This document shows positions 31,077-40,288 of a DNA stretch of 64,000 nt, one piece after another (positions within the stretch are counted from its first letter, which is position 1; each line of letters begins with the position of its first letter). The position numbers were made by a program, and so were the translations under genes. The notes under the pieces were generated by a model, which did no database searches, had not been told where the DNA came from, and saw nothing but the letters and a program-made list of their open reading frames with translations. This DNA is from Paenarthrobacter sp. (GTDB lineage Bacteria > Actinomycetota > Actinomycetes > Actinomycetales > Micrococcaceae), in the NCBI GenBank assembly GCA_031179305.1, contig JAPSHX010000002.1, forward strand, positions 186,001 through 250,000, in the 5' to 3' direction.

Positions 31077-33061
31077 GGCTTCTCCCCTGTTCCACCGTCG
31101 TCAGGCGCAGGGTTGCCGCCGACAGATGGAGTCGGCTTCGGGGTGTCGCCGGAATCCCGGCCCAGCACCAGCATTTGCCGTTCGCTTGTTGACCCGGGAA
31201 ATCCTAGGTCCGCAGGTTCCAGTTGAAGCGGGGACTTCACAATGGTGCCTCCTTGCCGCAGCGGAAGCGTCAATCGGAAGTTGGAACCGGATCCCTTTCG
31301 GCCCCAGGCCTGAAGCCAACCATTATGAAGCTTGGTGTCCTCAGCTGCGATGGAAAGGCCCAACCCACTGCCTCCGGTGGTCCGGGCCCGTGCAGGATCT
31401 GCCCGCCAGAAGCGGTCGAAGACCCTGGCGGCCTCAACTTGGGTCATGCCGATGCCGTGGTCCCTTACGGACACCGCTACAGCTTCGTGGTTGGCTGCGA
31501 CGGATATATGAATCGGCTTGCCCTCACCGTGTTCGAGTGCATTGAGCAGCAAGTTGCGGAGGATACGGTCGATCCGGCGGGAGTCCATCTCCACGATGAT
31601 GCTCTTCTGTCGGGCGTTTAGCCGGACTTCCGAACCATACTCCGCGGCCACCGGCGCCGCACCTTCCATAACGTGAGAGATCACCTGGAAAATATCTTGT
31701 GGTTCGGCATCCAGCACGGCAGCGCCTGCGTCAAACCGCGAAATCTCCAGCAGGTCCGAAAGCAACGACTGAAAGCGCTCAACCTGGTGGTACAGCAACT
31801 CCGCCGATCTCTTGTTCATGGGATCGAAATCGTCCCGGGCATCGAACAGGACCTCGGCCGCCATCCGTACCGTGGTGAGCGGGGTACGCAGTTCGTGGGA
31901 CACGTCAGAGACAAAGCGTTGTTGCATTTGCGACAACGTGGCCAACTGGGTGATCTGTTCCTGGAGGCTTGCGGCCATGTGGTTGAAGGAAGCACCCAAT
32001 CTAGCGACTTCGTCTTCGCCCTTGACCACCATCCGTTCCTGTAGTTGGCCGGCAGCAAGCTTTTCCGACACGACGGCGGCATGGCTTACCGGACTGACGA
32101 CGTTACGGGTCACGTACCAGGCAATGGCGCCAATCATAAGGACCAGGGCCGCACCGCCGGCCCACAGGACGTTCTGGATCTCGTCCAGTGTCTGTTGGGC
32201 CGTATTGAGGTCGTAGATCAGGTATAGCTCGTAAGCCGTTCCGTTGAAGGTGACCAAATTTCCCACGGCAATACCGGGCCTGTCCTCGTTCCCCACAGGG
32301 AACTGTGTGGAGGCCCAGAACTGCTGCTTACCACCGGTTTGAACGGCCTTACGCAGCTCCGGAGGAATGACGCGAACCGTCAGCTGGTCCGAAGCCCGCG
32401 ACTCAACCCAGCGGTTACGCGGTTTGGTTTGTTCCGGAGCAGCTTCGAAGACATACCTGCGCTGGATGACCGAGCCCCGGCCTTCCACTGCTGTCAAGGT
32501 GTCATAGACCAGGGTGATGACGCTTGATTGGTCGGTGACCTGGGCGCCGTCGAACGTGTCCTGGACTTGCTTGACGTTGAAGCGCGACTCGGATTCCGCC
32601 TGCGCCAGCCTCTCCTGGAAGAGGTTGTTGGCGATCTGGTTGGACAAGTAGGCGCCCACAATCGCGAACGAGGTCACAGCGAGCAGCAAGGTGGTCAGGA
32701 CTGTGCGGAACTCCAAGGACCGCCGCCAGCGCCGCAACAATGAACGCCAAACGAAGCGCAGCCCCGGCCTGATTTGCCGCACGCCGATGGATACGAGCCG
32801 CGAAACACGAAGGACAAGGATCAGTCCACGCCTGGTCCAAATCCGCGCCCGGGTCAGAACCCACGAAAGGTTCCTGACCTCCTTGGCGGATTGACCGGGG
32901 CTCGTTTCCGCTTGATCAGGGGACGCTTCAGGGGACGTTGACTGTGCCGGCGTCACCTGTTGGACACCGGCTGAACCGGCAGTTTGGGGACTCAGTTCCC
33001 CGCCTGCCTCGCCGGTCTTGCCGACCGGGGACTCAGGAACCTGCTTTATACCCGACACCAC
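31073..33061 (-). CDS. mtrB: Sensor histidine kinase MtrB
   Basis: The 662-residue kinase has a hydrophilic, Pro/Ser/Gln-rich N-terminal tail of about 90 residues, a first membrane helix (about 121-142), an extracellular sensor region, a second helix (about 300-319), HAMP, and HisKA with [13 protein letters not shown] (phosphoacceptor His 389). An HATPase domain follows ([25 protein letters not shown]). It phosphorylates MtrA to tie cell-wall homeostasis, osmotic response and division together. The GTG at 33061 overlaps the mtrA end by 29 nt. The C-terminal tail beyond the kinase core is Pro/Gly-rich. Confidence 0.94.
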   Translation of the reverse strand: MVSGIKQVPESPVGKTGEAGGELSPQTAGSAGVQQVTPAQSTSPEASPDQAETSPGQSAKEVRNLSWVLTRARIWTRRGLILVLRVSRLVSIGVRQIRPGLRFVWRSLLRRWRRSLEFRTVLTTLLLAVTSFAIVGAYLSNQIANNLFQERLAQAESESRFNVKQVQDTFDGAQVTDQSSVITLVYDTLTAVEGRGSVIQRRYVFEAAPEQTKPRNRWVESRASDQLTVRVIPPELRKAVQTGGKQQFWASTQFPVGNEDRPGIAVGNLVTFNGTAYELYLIYDLNTAQQTLDEIQNVLWAGGAALVLMIGAIAWYVTRNVVSPVSHAAVVSEKLAAGQLQERMVVKGEDEVARLGASFNHMAASLQEQITQLATLSQMQQRFVSDVSHELRTPLTTVRMAAEVLFDARDDFDPMNKRSAELLYHQVERFQSLLSDLLEISRFDAGAAVLDAEPQDIFQVISHVMEGAAPVAAEYGSEVRLNARQKSIIVEMDSRRIDRILRNLLLNALEHGEGKPIHISVAANHEAVAVSVRDHGIGMTQVEAARVFDRFWRADPARARTTGGSGLGLSIAAEDTKLHNGWLQAWGRKGSGSNFRLTLPLRQGGTIVKSPLQLEPADLGFPGSTSERQMLVLGRDSGDTPKPTPSVGGNPAPDDGGTGEKP

Positions 33062-33707
33062 GCACCGTCAAAACGACCTCGGGCGCTTCCGGATCGCGTT
33101 CGATCTTGGAGCGCAACCGCTGGACATGGACGTTGACCAGCCGCGTGTCAGCGGCGTGGCGGTAGCCCCACACCTGCTCCAGGAGCAATTCGCGGGTAAA
33201 TACTTGCCAGGGCTTGCGTGCCAGCGCGACCAAGAGATCGAACTCCAGGGGCGTCAGGGAGATCCGCTCTCCACCACGGGTCACCAAATGACCCGCGACG
33301 TCGATTGTCACGTCTGCGATACGCAGGGTTTCGGGGGCCTTCTGATCTCCCGGGCGCAACCGTGCCCGGACCCGTGCCACAAGTTCAGCGGGCTTGAAAG
33401 GCTTAGGCACATAATCATCGGCGCCGGATTCAAGACCACGCACAACATCTGAAGTATCTGACTTGGCGGTCAACATGACGATGGGGACGTCCGACTCGCC
33501 ACGGATCTGCCGGCAGACCTCAATGCCATCGGAGCCCGGCAGCATCAGGTCCAGCAGCACCAGGTCCGGCTTTGAGGACCGGAAGATCTCCAAAGCTTGG
33601 CCGCCGTCTGCGCAGAACACCGGCTCGAAGCCATCGTTGCGCAGGACGATACCAATCATCTCTGCGAGTGCTTCGTCGTCGTCAACTACCAGAATGCGTG
33701 CCTTCAT
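33033..33707 (-). CDS. mtrA: Response regulator MtrA
   Basis: This 224-residue OmpR/PhoB-type regulator has a receiver domain with acidic pocket VVDDDE and phosphoacceptor Asp 53 (LVLLDLMLPG), then a winged-helix DNA-binding domain ending [13 protein letters not shown]. In actinobacteria MtrA controls wall hydrolases, division and, in some, replication genes. I use the ATG at 33707, with AGGGAA upstream; earlier in-frame starts would add 29 unrelated residues. The 222-bp region upstream is shared with the divergent membrane-protein operon. Confidence 0.95.
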   Translation of the reverse strand: MKARILVVDDDEALAEMIGIVLRNDGFEPVFCADGGQALEIFRSSKPDLVLLDLMLPGSDGIEVCRQIRGESDVPIVMLTAKSDTSDVVRGLESGADDYVPKPFKPAELVARVRARLRPGDQKAPETLRIADVTIDVAGHLVTRGGERISLTPLEFDLLVALARKPWQVFTRELLLEQVWGYRHAADTRLVNVHVQRLRSKIERDPEAPEVVLTVRGVGYKAGS

Positions 33708-33929
33708 AGTTATATATTCCCTTATCACCAAGTCTTTGTCCCGTTGGGCGCGGCGCACGGCATGGCGTCCCCGGGCAATTCCACCGTACTGCACCCTGCC
33801 GTTCCCGCGACCCGGCGGGCGGCATGGTCGGCAGGCTATGAGGGACGACGACGGGACTATAGGCTGGGTGCGAAGGTCCGTGTGGGGGACGTCGGGAGTC
33901 GGCGGGCCGGATCTTATGGGGAGGGAATC

Positions 33930-35189
33930 GTGTCACAACCAGAACACGGCCGGAATCCGTTGCCGGGCGATCAGCCCGCATGGGGAAACCAGCCACAGTG
34001 GGGCAATCAACCGCAGTGGGGAGGCCCTCCGGGATGGGCGGCGCCGCAGAGCGGTGGGCAGAACCACCCAGGCCAAGCCGCTCCGGGATGGCCTCCGGGG
34101 CCTCCCTATGGACAGCCCCTCTATGTCGCTCCCCCAAAGCCCGGAGTCATTCCCCTGCGTCCGTTGCAGTTCGGCGAGATTCTTGATGGCTCCTTCCAAA
34201 CGATCCGCCGCAATGCTGCCTCCATGTTCGGCTCTGCGCTGATCGTACAAGCCATTGGAGCAGTCTTCATTGGCATCGTCACAGTTGGAATGTTCCAGCT
34301 GTCAGCCTCCCTTGAATCTGTCAGTTCAGAAGCAGAGTTCGCCGACGCGATGGGCCCGTTGCTCGCTTTCATGGCCGGCACCTTGGGAGTTTCCGTGCTG
34401 ATCGGTTTCCTGGGATCTGTCCTACAAGGAGTTTTGGTTGTCCCGGTTTCCCGCTCGGTCCTCAACCGCCGGACAGGCTTCAAGCAAATGTGGAAGCTTG
34501 CGGGCCCGAGGATCCTGCCGCTCCTCGGCGTTGCCGCGCTGCTGACGCTGGGCGGCCTGCTCGTAGCTGCTGCAGTGATCGGCATCGCGATCTTGTTGTT
34601 GACTGCGATGGGAGCTGCCGCCCTGCTTATTGTCTTGCCGCTGGGGCTGGGTTCCTTTGTGGCTTTCGTTTGGATCGGCCTGAAGTTGATGCTGGCTCCC
34701 GCAGCCATCGCGGTGGAGCAGACCGGCGTTTTCCAAGGATTGCTCCGATCCTGGCGATTGACCAAGAACAATTGGTGGCGCATCTTCGGCATCACCCTGG
34801 TGGTAGCCATCATGGTGGGAATCATCACCCAGATTGTGCAAATTCCCGTGTCATTGGCCTCTGCTGCCATTGGTGGAGTAGTTGCTCCCCACCCTGATCC
34901 CGACTCGATGGCCTCCACGCTGGTTCTGACCACTGTGATCTCCACTGCGATTGGGGCGTTGGTGGGGTCCGTGACATTTGCCTTTCAAGCGTCCGTGTCG
35001 AGCTTGATCTATATGGACCTTCGGATGCGTCGCGATGGCTTGGACGTTGAATTGATGCGGCTCATGGAAACGGGTTCCGATCCGGACGGTATACCCGGCG
35101 GGCCATCCACCTTGACCCGGAACACCACTTGGCCACCTGATGGCGGGCAGTTTCCTTATGCTCCCCCGGGGCAGCGGCCTCCCGTATGA
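33930..35189 (+). CDS. Membrane protein with glycerophosphodiesterase-type membrane domain
   Basis: The 419-residue protein has a proline- and tryptophan-rich N-terminal tail of about 70 residues containing direct repeats of a WGNQPQ unit, then a conserved motif PLRPLQFGEILDGSFQTIRRN that opens the membrane domain, and about six hydrophobic segments. Related domains occur at the N-terminus of some glycerophosphoryl diester phosphodiesterases, but no catalytic domain is present. The GTG at 33930 has a strong GGGAGGGA site. It overlaps the DUF4129 gene by 4 nt and heads the MoxR operon. Confidence 0.82.
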   Translation: MSQPEHGRNPLPGDQPAWGNQPQWGNQPQWGGPPGWAAPQSGGQNHPGQAAPGWPPGPPYGQPLYVAPPKPGVIPLRPLQFGEILDGSFQTIRRNAASMFGSALIVQAIGAVFIGIVTVGMFQLSASLESVSSEAEFADAMGPLLAFMAGTLGVSVLIGFLGSVLQGVLVVPVSRSVLNRRTGFKQMWKLAGPRILPLLGVAALLTLGGLLVAAAVIGIAILLLTAMGAAALLIVLPLGLGSFVAFVWIGLKLMLAPAAIAVEQTGVFQGLLRSWRLTKNNWWRIFGITLVVAIMVGIITQIVQIPVSLASAAIGGVVAPHPDPDSMASTLVLTTVISTAIGALVGSVTFAFQASVSSLIYMDLRMRRDGLDVELMRLMETGSDPDGIPGGPSTLTRNTTWPPDGGQFPYAPPGQRPPV

Positions 35190-35875
35190 GGGTAGCGGCG
35201 ATAGACATTGCACCGCTGGCTTTCATGGAACCGCCGGTGGAACCAGACCGTGACGAAGCACGGCGTTGGGCTGCCGAGGAGCTCTCGAATCCCCGGTATC
35301 CGGATGCAAGGCCCAGCTGGCTGGACCAGCTATGGCGCGATTTCCTGGACTGGATGGCATCGTTGGGAGGCGATGGGCCGGGTACTGGACCCAACCTTGC
35401 CGTCCCGTTGATTGTGGTTTTGGCTCTAGCCCTCATCATCGCTGCCATCGTGGTCATTAGGCCAAGGCTCAACGCCCGGAGAACGGGAAAACCCGGAGAT
35501 CTCTATGGAGAGGAGCAGAGTGTCGACGCCGGGGGCTACCGCAGGAGGGCGGCTGCTGCAGCCGACGGCGGCAACTGGCCTGCCGCCGTCGTCGACCAAT
35601 TTCGCGCTCTTGTCCGATCGGCCGAGGAACGGGACATCATTGATGCTCGAGCCGGCAGGACGGCAGATGAAGCAGCGGGTCAACTGGGCCAGGTCTTTGG
35701 TGCGGCACAAGTCAGGCTGCTCGCCGCTGCCGGTATTTTCGACGCCGTGCGGTACGGCGAACAAGCCGCAACATGGACGGATTATGAGTCCGTCCGCCAA
35801 CTGGATGCTGATCTTCTTGAGTTGAAGCCCGACTTCACGGGTCAAGCCCATGCCGGATTCGCGGTACCCCGATGA
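35186..35875 (+). CDS. DUF4129 domain membrane protein
   Basis: The 229-residue protein has a hydrophilic N-terminal part (about 1-68), one membrane helix (about 71-92) and a cytoplasmic C-terminal DUF4129 region (about 130-200; SVRQLDADLLELK near the end). DUF4129 often accompanies MoxR/DUF58/transglutaminase operons; its biochemical role is not known. ATGA overlaps join it to the genes on both sides. Confidence 0.82.
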   Translation: MRVAAIDIAPLAFMEPPVEPDRDEARRWAAEELSNPRYPDARPSWLDQLWRDFLDWMASLGGDGPGTGPNLAVPLIVVLALALIIAAIVVIRPRLNARRTGKPGDLYGEEQSVDAGGYRRRAAAAADGGNWPAAVVDQFRALVRSAEERDIIDARAGRTADEAAGQLGQVFGAAQVRLLAAAGIFDAVRYGEQAATWTDYESVRQLDADLLELKPDFTGQAHAGFAVPR

Positions 35876-37074
35876 CAACCACCTTGGAAGGCAGCACCCC
35901 GGGTGCCAACAATGCCGTTTCCGCAGGGCTTTCGACGGATCAACGTTTTAGGGCCTGGTTCCGGAAGCACCTGGTCTGGATTGCCCTCGGCACCCTGCTA
36001 ACCGGTTTGGTGACTTTCCTGGCTGTCAACAGCGTCTCCGGCGCAACAGATTCCCGGCGGCTCTCCGCGCGGAATCCAGCGCCGGACGGTGCCATGGCTG
36101 CAGCCGAAATCCTCGCACGCCACGGCGTATCCGTCACTCCGACAGACACGTTTGAAGACACTATGGATGCGCTGTCTGCAAAGGACGAAGCCACGGTTCT
36201 CCTCTTTGACGCACAGGGCTTTCTTGACCGGTCCCAACTGGAGGAGATCACAGCCGCAGCAGATCGCGTTGTGGTAGTTGCTCCACGGCTGAGGACGCTC
36301 AACGGCCTGAACCAGGGAATTCGCCCCGGCGGAGTGGTTCCAGAAGCAACACAGGTAATCGAACCCGGATGTGAACAAGAAGATGCCAGGGCGGCGGGCC
36401 GGGTATCCGCACAAGGATCTATCCTTTCCGGGCCCGTGGTTTGCTATCCCACCCGCGAGGACGGACCAGGCTTGTATGCGGCGTCAGCCGATGGGCGAGT
36501 CATCGTCCTGGGCAGTAGGGAACTCATGGACAATCAACACCTCGCCTCGGAGGGCAATGCGGCCCTCGCCCTGCGTAGCTTGGGGAACAATGCTGACCTC
36601 GTGTGGTACATCCCTGGCGTTGGGGACGTCTCCGCCTCAAGCTCAAACCCCACTCTGAGCGAACTGGCACCGCGGTGGCTGGCGTTTGCTGGCCCATGGC
36701 TGGGCTTGGTAGCCCTGCTGTCCATCGCTTGGCGGGGCCGGCGCATGGGCCCTCTCGTATTCGAGCCACTGCCGGTCGTGGTCAAGGCCGCGGAAACCGC
36801 AGAAGGCCGGGCGCGCCTTTACCAGGATTCGCGGGCTGTGCGGCGGGCAGCCGACAACTTGAGGGCAGGAACCTTGTCACGCTTGGCACGGCACTTCAAC
36901 CTCGGCGCTGACACCACCCCCGAAGCAATCGTCGACGCAACCGCCCGCCATGCGACGCAATCGGCCCAAGAAGTCCGATTTGTCCTGATTGATTTCACGC
37001 CTGAAAGCGAAGGACAACTGGTGCAGTGGGCACAAGAGATCGACCGAATCGAACAGGAGGCTACCGCCCGATGA
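35872..37074 (+). CDS. DUF4350 domain membrane protein
   Basis: The 400-residue protein has a membrane helix near 34-56, an extracytoplasmic DUF4350 domain with LSARNPAPDGAMAAAEILA and repeated small-residue motifs, a second helix near 265-285, and a cytoplasmic helical tail with Arg-rich segments. DUF4350 is related in fold to glutamine-amidotransferase-like domains and is found in MoxR operons, where its role is unknown. Its stop overlaps the moxR start. Confidence 0.82.
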   Translation: MTTTLEGSTPGANNAVSAGLSTDQRFRAWFRKHLVWIALGTLLTGLVTFLAVNSVSGATDSRRLSARNPAPDGAMAAAEILARHGVSVTPTDTFEDTMDALSAKDEATVLLFDAQGFLDRSQLEEITAAADRVVVVAPRLRTLNGLNQGIRPGGVVPEATQVIEPGCEQEDARAAGRVSAQGSILSGPVVCYPTREDGPGLYAASADGRVIVLGSRELMDNQHLASEGNAALALRSLGNNADLVWYIPGVGDVSASSSNPTLSELAPRWLAFAGPWLGLVALLSIAWRGRRMGPLVFEPLPVVVKAAETAEGRARLYQDSRAVRRAADNLRAGTLSRLARHFNLGADTTPEAIVDATARHATQSAQEVRFVLIDFTPESEGQLVQWAQEIDRIEQEATAR

Positions 37075-38201
37075 GCAGCCAGCCAAACAGCTATACGGAC
37101 AGCAACAGCCACTACCCGGGCGCTACGGCGCCTCGCCCGGATGGACTGCAGCCAGAAACATCACAGCAGGACCTGGGCCAGCGAGACGCCAGCCAGCAGG
37201 GTACGCCTCAGGAAACCGGGCCTGCGGACAACGGCCAACGCCATTCCGGGGAGGATCCGGCGCGGCAGTCGCTGCTGAATGTCAGGACCGAGGTCGGCAA
37301 GGCCGTGGTCGGGCAGGACCCCACCGTCACGGGTATGCTCATCGCCCTGCTCTGTGGCGGGCATGTTCTCCTGGAAGGTGTGCCCGGCGTAGCCAAGACC
37401 CTCTTGGTCAGGGCTTTGTCCACCGCGTTGAGCCTGGATACAAAGCGCGTCCAGTTCACTCCGGACCTCATGCCCGGCGACGTCACGGGGTCACTGGTTT
37501 ACGACTCTCATACGTCAGAGTTCACTTTCCGCGAAGGCCCGGTGTTCACCAACATCATGCTGGCCGATGAGATCAACCGGACCCCGCCGAAGACCCAGGC
37601 CTCGCTCCTGGAAGCGATGGAGGAACGCCAGGTTTCCGTGGATGGCGTGTCGCGTCCACTTCCGAGCCCGTTTATTGTGGCCGCAACCCAGAACCCAGTG
37701 GAGTACGAAGGCACTTATCCCTTGCCGGAAGCACAACTGGACCGGTTTCTCCTCAAACTGACCATGCCACTACCTGGACGGGCAGAGGAGATCGAGGTCA
37801 TCCGCCGCCACGCCAGCGGCTTTGATCCCCGGAACCTGGCTGCAGCCGGCGTACGGCCTGTGGCGGGCGCAGTCGAGCTTTCCAATGCCCAAGCGGCTGT
37901 CGCGCAAGTGGCTGTGGCTCCGGAAATCCTCGCCTACATCGTTGACGTGGTGCGCGCCACGCGGTCTGCTCCTTCTTTCCAACTCGGCGTTTCTCCCCGT
38001 GGAGCCACCGCCCTACTCAACACATCCAAAGCCTGGGCATGGTTGTCCGGTAGGTCATTCGTGACTCCGGACGATGTCAAGGCATTGTCGTTGCCGTGCC
38101 TGCGGCACAGGGTGGGTCTGCGTCCGGAGGCTCAAATGGACGGCATCCAAGTGGACGACGTCCTGGGCAGTATCCTGGCGTCCGTCCCGGTGCCGCGGTG
38201 A
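37071..38201 (+). CDS. MoxR-family AAA+ ATPase
   Basis: The 376-residue protein has a Gln/Pro-rich disordered N-terminus (about 1-65) and then a MoxR AAA+ module: Walker A GVPGVAKT (103-110), Walker B LADEINRTPPKTQ, and ATQNPVEYEGTYPLPEAQ, a MoxR signature. MoxR ATPases act as chaperone-like activators, usually with a von Willebrand or DUF58 partner encoded next door, as here. The ATG at 37071 overlaps the preceding stop; an earlier in-frame start at 37026 lies inside the DUF4350 gene and was not used. Confidence 0.92.
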   Translation: MSSQPNSYTDSNSHYPGATAPRPDGLQPETSQQDLGQRDASQQGTPQETGPADNGQRHSGEDPARQSLLNVRTEVGKAVVGQDPTVTGMLIALLCGGHVLLEGVPGVAKTLLVRALSTALSLDTKRVQFTPDLMPGDVTGSLVYDSHTSEFTFREGPVFTNIMLADEINRTPPKTQASLLEAMEERQVSVDGVSRPLPSPFIVAATQNPVEYEGTYPLPEAQLDRFLLKLTMPLPGRAEEIEVIRRHASGFDPRNLAAAGVRPVAGAVELSNAQAAVAQVAVAPEILAYIVDVVRATRSAPSFQLGVSPRGATALLNTSKAWAWLSGRSFVTPDDVKALSLPCLRHRVGLRPEAQMDGIQVDDVLGSILASVPVPR

Positions 38202-38233
38202 TCCTCGGACCGGCATTGGGCGAGGGGGTTTGA

Positions 38234-39526
38234 GTGGCCATCACGGGTCGTTTCGTGTTGCTGGCCCTGCTGGGTTTGGTGCCCTTGGTGGTTTTTCCTG
38301 CGTGGAGTACGGTCCTGTTCGTGGCCGTGGGACTCCTGCTTTTGCTGATTATGGACCTTGTCCTGGCGGCCTCCCCCGCGAAGCTTGCCCTGGACCGCGT
38401 GCAACCTGGAAACGTGACGCTTGAGGGCAAGGTGGACTCCGTTGTCACTGTCACCAATCCCACCCGGCGCAAGCTCCGTGCCGAGGTAAAGGACACGTGG
38501 CAGCCCTCCGCCGGCGCGGTGAACGCTTCACAGTCCTTGGTGGTCCCGTCCGGCGAGCGTCGCCGTGTGACCGTGCCCCTGATTCCTCATCGTCGCGGCG
38601 ACCTCAAAAGCCCTCACGTGACCATCCGATCGTTCGGCCCTCTGGGCTTGGCAGCACGGCAACGCACACGCGCCCTACCTGGCCAACTGCGGGTCCTCCC
38701 GCCCTTCCACTCAAAGCGCCATCTTCCTTCGAAACTCCGCAAGCTCAGGGAACTTGATGGCAGGGCCGCCGTACAGATACGTGGGGCAGGTACCGAATTC
38801 GACTCATTGCGCGACTACGTCCGCGGTGACGACGTCCGGTCCATCGACTGGCGCGCCACCGCCCGTCGAACATCCGTGGTGGTAAGGACCTGGCGCCCAG
38901 AGCGTGACCGGCGTGTTGTGATCGTGCTTGACACTTCGCGTACAGCGGCCGCCCGAATCGAGGATGAACCCCGGCTCGACACTGGAATTGAGGCGGCGCT
39001 GCTGCTCGCAGTGCTGGCCGAACGCGGAGGCGACCGTGTGGACTTCCTCGCCTATGATCGGCGACTACGCGCACGCGTCGAATCGGCATCGAAAGGCAAT
39101 CTGTTGGGTCAACTCGTCCAAGCTATGGCCCCCTTGGAAGCTGAATTGATCGAACTCGATTGGCAGCAGGTTCCCGCACAGGTGCGGGCCGTCTCGGCGC
39201 ACCGGTCCATGGTGGTTCTCTTGACGGCACTCGACGGCGGTGCCCCCGAAGAAGGGCTCCTTCCCACTGTGGCGCAATTGTCACGCCAACACGTTGTGGT
39301 GGTGGCCTCGGTTCGGGATCCCTTGCTTTCTGCCATGAAAGAAGAAAGAACTACGGCCAGCCAGGTTTTCCGCGCAGCCGCCGCCGAGCGCGCACTGTTG
39401 GAGCGCTCCGCGGTAACGGCGCAACTCCGGCAGCTCGGAGCCGAAGTAGTGGACGCCGAACCTCACGATGTTCCTCCCTTGCTCGCTGACACCTACATAC
39501 GGCTCAAAGCAGCCGGGAGGCTTTAA
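38234..39526 (+). CDS. DUF58 domain protein (MoxR partner)
   Basis: The 430-residue protein starts with two adjacent hydrophobic helices (about 5-50), then a beta-rich domain, and the DUF58 core EFDSLRDYVRGDDVRSIDWRA, which leads into a von Willebrand-like fold with the metal-site pattern DTSRT. It is the usual partner of the upstream MoxR ATPase. The start is a GTG with GAGGGGG 6 nt upstream. The gap to moxR is 32 nt, so it is in the same operon. Confidence 0.9.
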   Translation: MAITGRFVLLALLGLVPLVVFPAWSTVLFVAVGLLLLLIMDLVLAASPAKLALDRVQPGNVTLEGKVDSVVTVTNPTRRKLRAEVKDTWQPSAGAVNASQSLVVPSGERRRVTVPLIPHRRGDLKSPHVTIRSFGPLGLAARQRTRALPGQLRVLPPFHSKRHLPSKLRKLRELDGRAAVQIRGAGTEFDSLRDYVRGDDVRSIDWRATARRTSVVVRTWRPERDRRVVIVLDTSRTAAARIEDEPRLDTGIEAALLLAVLAERGGDRVDFLAYDRRLRARVESASKGNLLGQLVQAMAPLEAELIELDWQQVPAQVRAVSAHRSMVVLLTALDGGAPEEGLLPTVAQLSRQHVVVVASVRDPLLSAMKEERTTASQVFRAAAAERALLERSAVTAQLRQLGAEVVDAEPHDVPPLLADTYIRLKAAGRL

Positions 39527-39563
39527 TTCCAAGGTTTGGTTCCAAGTACAAGGAAGGACCGCA

Positions 39564-40277
39564 ATGAATAGCCCCATCTATCAGCTGGCACTCGGTGAGG
39601 AGTTCAGCCGGCTAACTCCAGAGCTCCAGGAGTATTTTTCGTTAGCTGCCGGCTCCGGATCGTATGGAATCGGCGAAGGAGTCTTTGACGTTGTGGGATG
39701 CCGACAAAAGTGGTTGCGACCACTGCTCGCCCTGACAGGGAGGGAAGAGGCTTTCTTCCCTGAATACGGGGAGGGCATTCCGTTCCGGATCGAAAACCAT
39801 GCCCACCTGGATCCTTTCGGACGCCCGGCTCTGACTGCCCGCCGGGAAATCTATTTCCCCTCGGGTACACGGTTGTTCCACGATACGACGAGTGCCATCC
39901 TGACTGGCCCCGACCACCGGAATGCCCGCTTGGTGGACCACGTGGGACGTTATCGCCGCTTGGTCACGGACCTTGATGTCAGCGTTACTCCGGAGGGCCG
40001 CCTTCGTGGCGTGTCCAGATCAAGCAGGCTATTTCCAGGCCCCTTGCGAATACCGTTGCCGGAGGCACTTGATGCCCGTGCCTATGCGGAGCAGTGGTGG
40101 GACAGCGGAGAGCGCAAGCACCGTATCCAAGTCAAAGTCATCCAGCCGCAGATCGGATTGGTCCTTGTCTATTCAGGACGCTTCGACTACCGCTTGGCAC
40201 CGTATTTGCCAGGAGCGGCCCCAGGCACCTCGCTCCCCCGTTATGCGGAACCAGACCGCTGGGAACAGAGAATCTGA
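39564..40277 (+). CDS. DUF4166 domain protein
   Basis: The 237-residue soluble protein contains a region resembling DUF4166, with FRIENHAHLDPFGRPALTARRE, YRRLVTDLDVSV and a late beta-rich segment ending VYSGRFDYRLAPYL. Its function is unknown. The ATG at 39564 has GGAAGGA upstream; an in-frame start at 39468 would overlap the DUF58 gene. It lies 37 nt after the DUF58 gene and ends the operon, converging on the MetE-like gene with an 11-nt gap. Confidence 0.75.
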   Translation: MNSPIYQLALGEEFSRLTPELQEYFSLAAGSGSYGIGEGVFDVVGCRQKWLRPLLALTGREEAFFPEYGEGIPFRIENHAHLDPFGRPALTARREIYFPSGTRLFHDTTSAILTGPDHRNARLVDHVGRYRRLVTDLDVSVTPEGRLRGVSRSSRLFPGPLRIPLPEALDARAYAEQWWDSGERKHRIQVKVIQPQIGLVLVYSGRFDYRLAPYLPGAAPGTSLPRYAEPDRWEQRI

Positions 40278-40288
40278 CTCTTCTGCAG

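Noticed and set aside
33597..33929. An upstream extension of the membrane-domain protein, antisense to mtrA
   Set aside because: It would overlap mtrA and its promoter region. The GTG at 33930 has a very good ribosome site.
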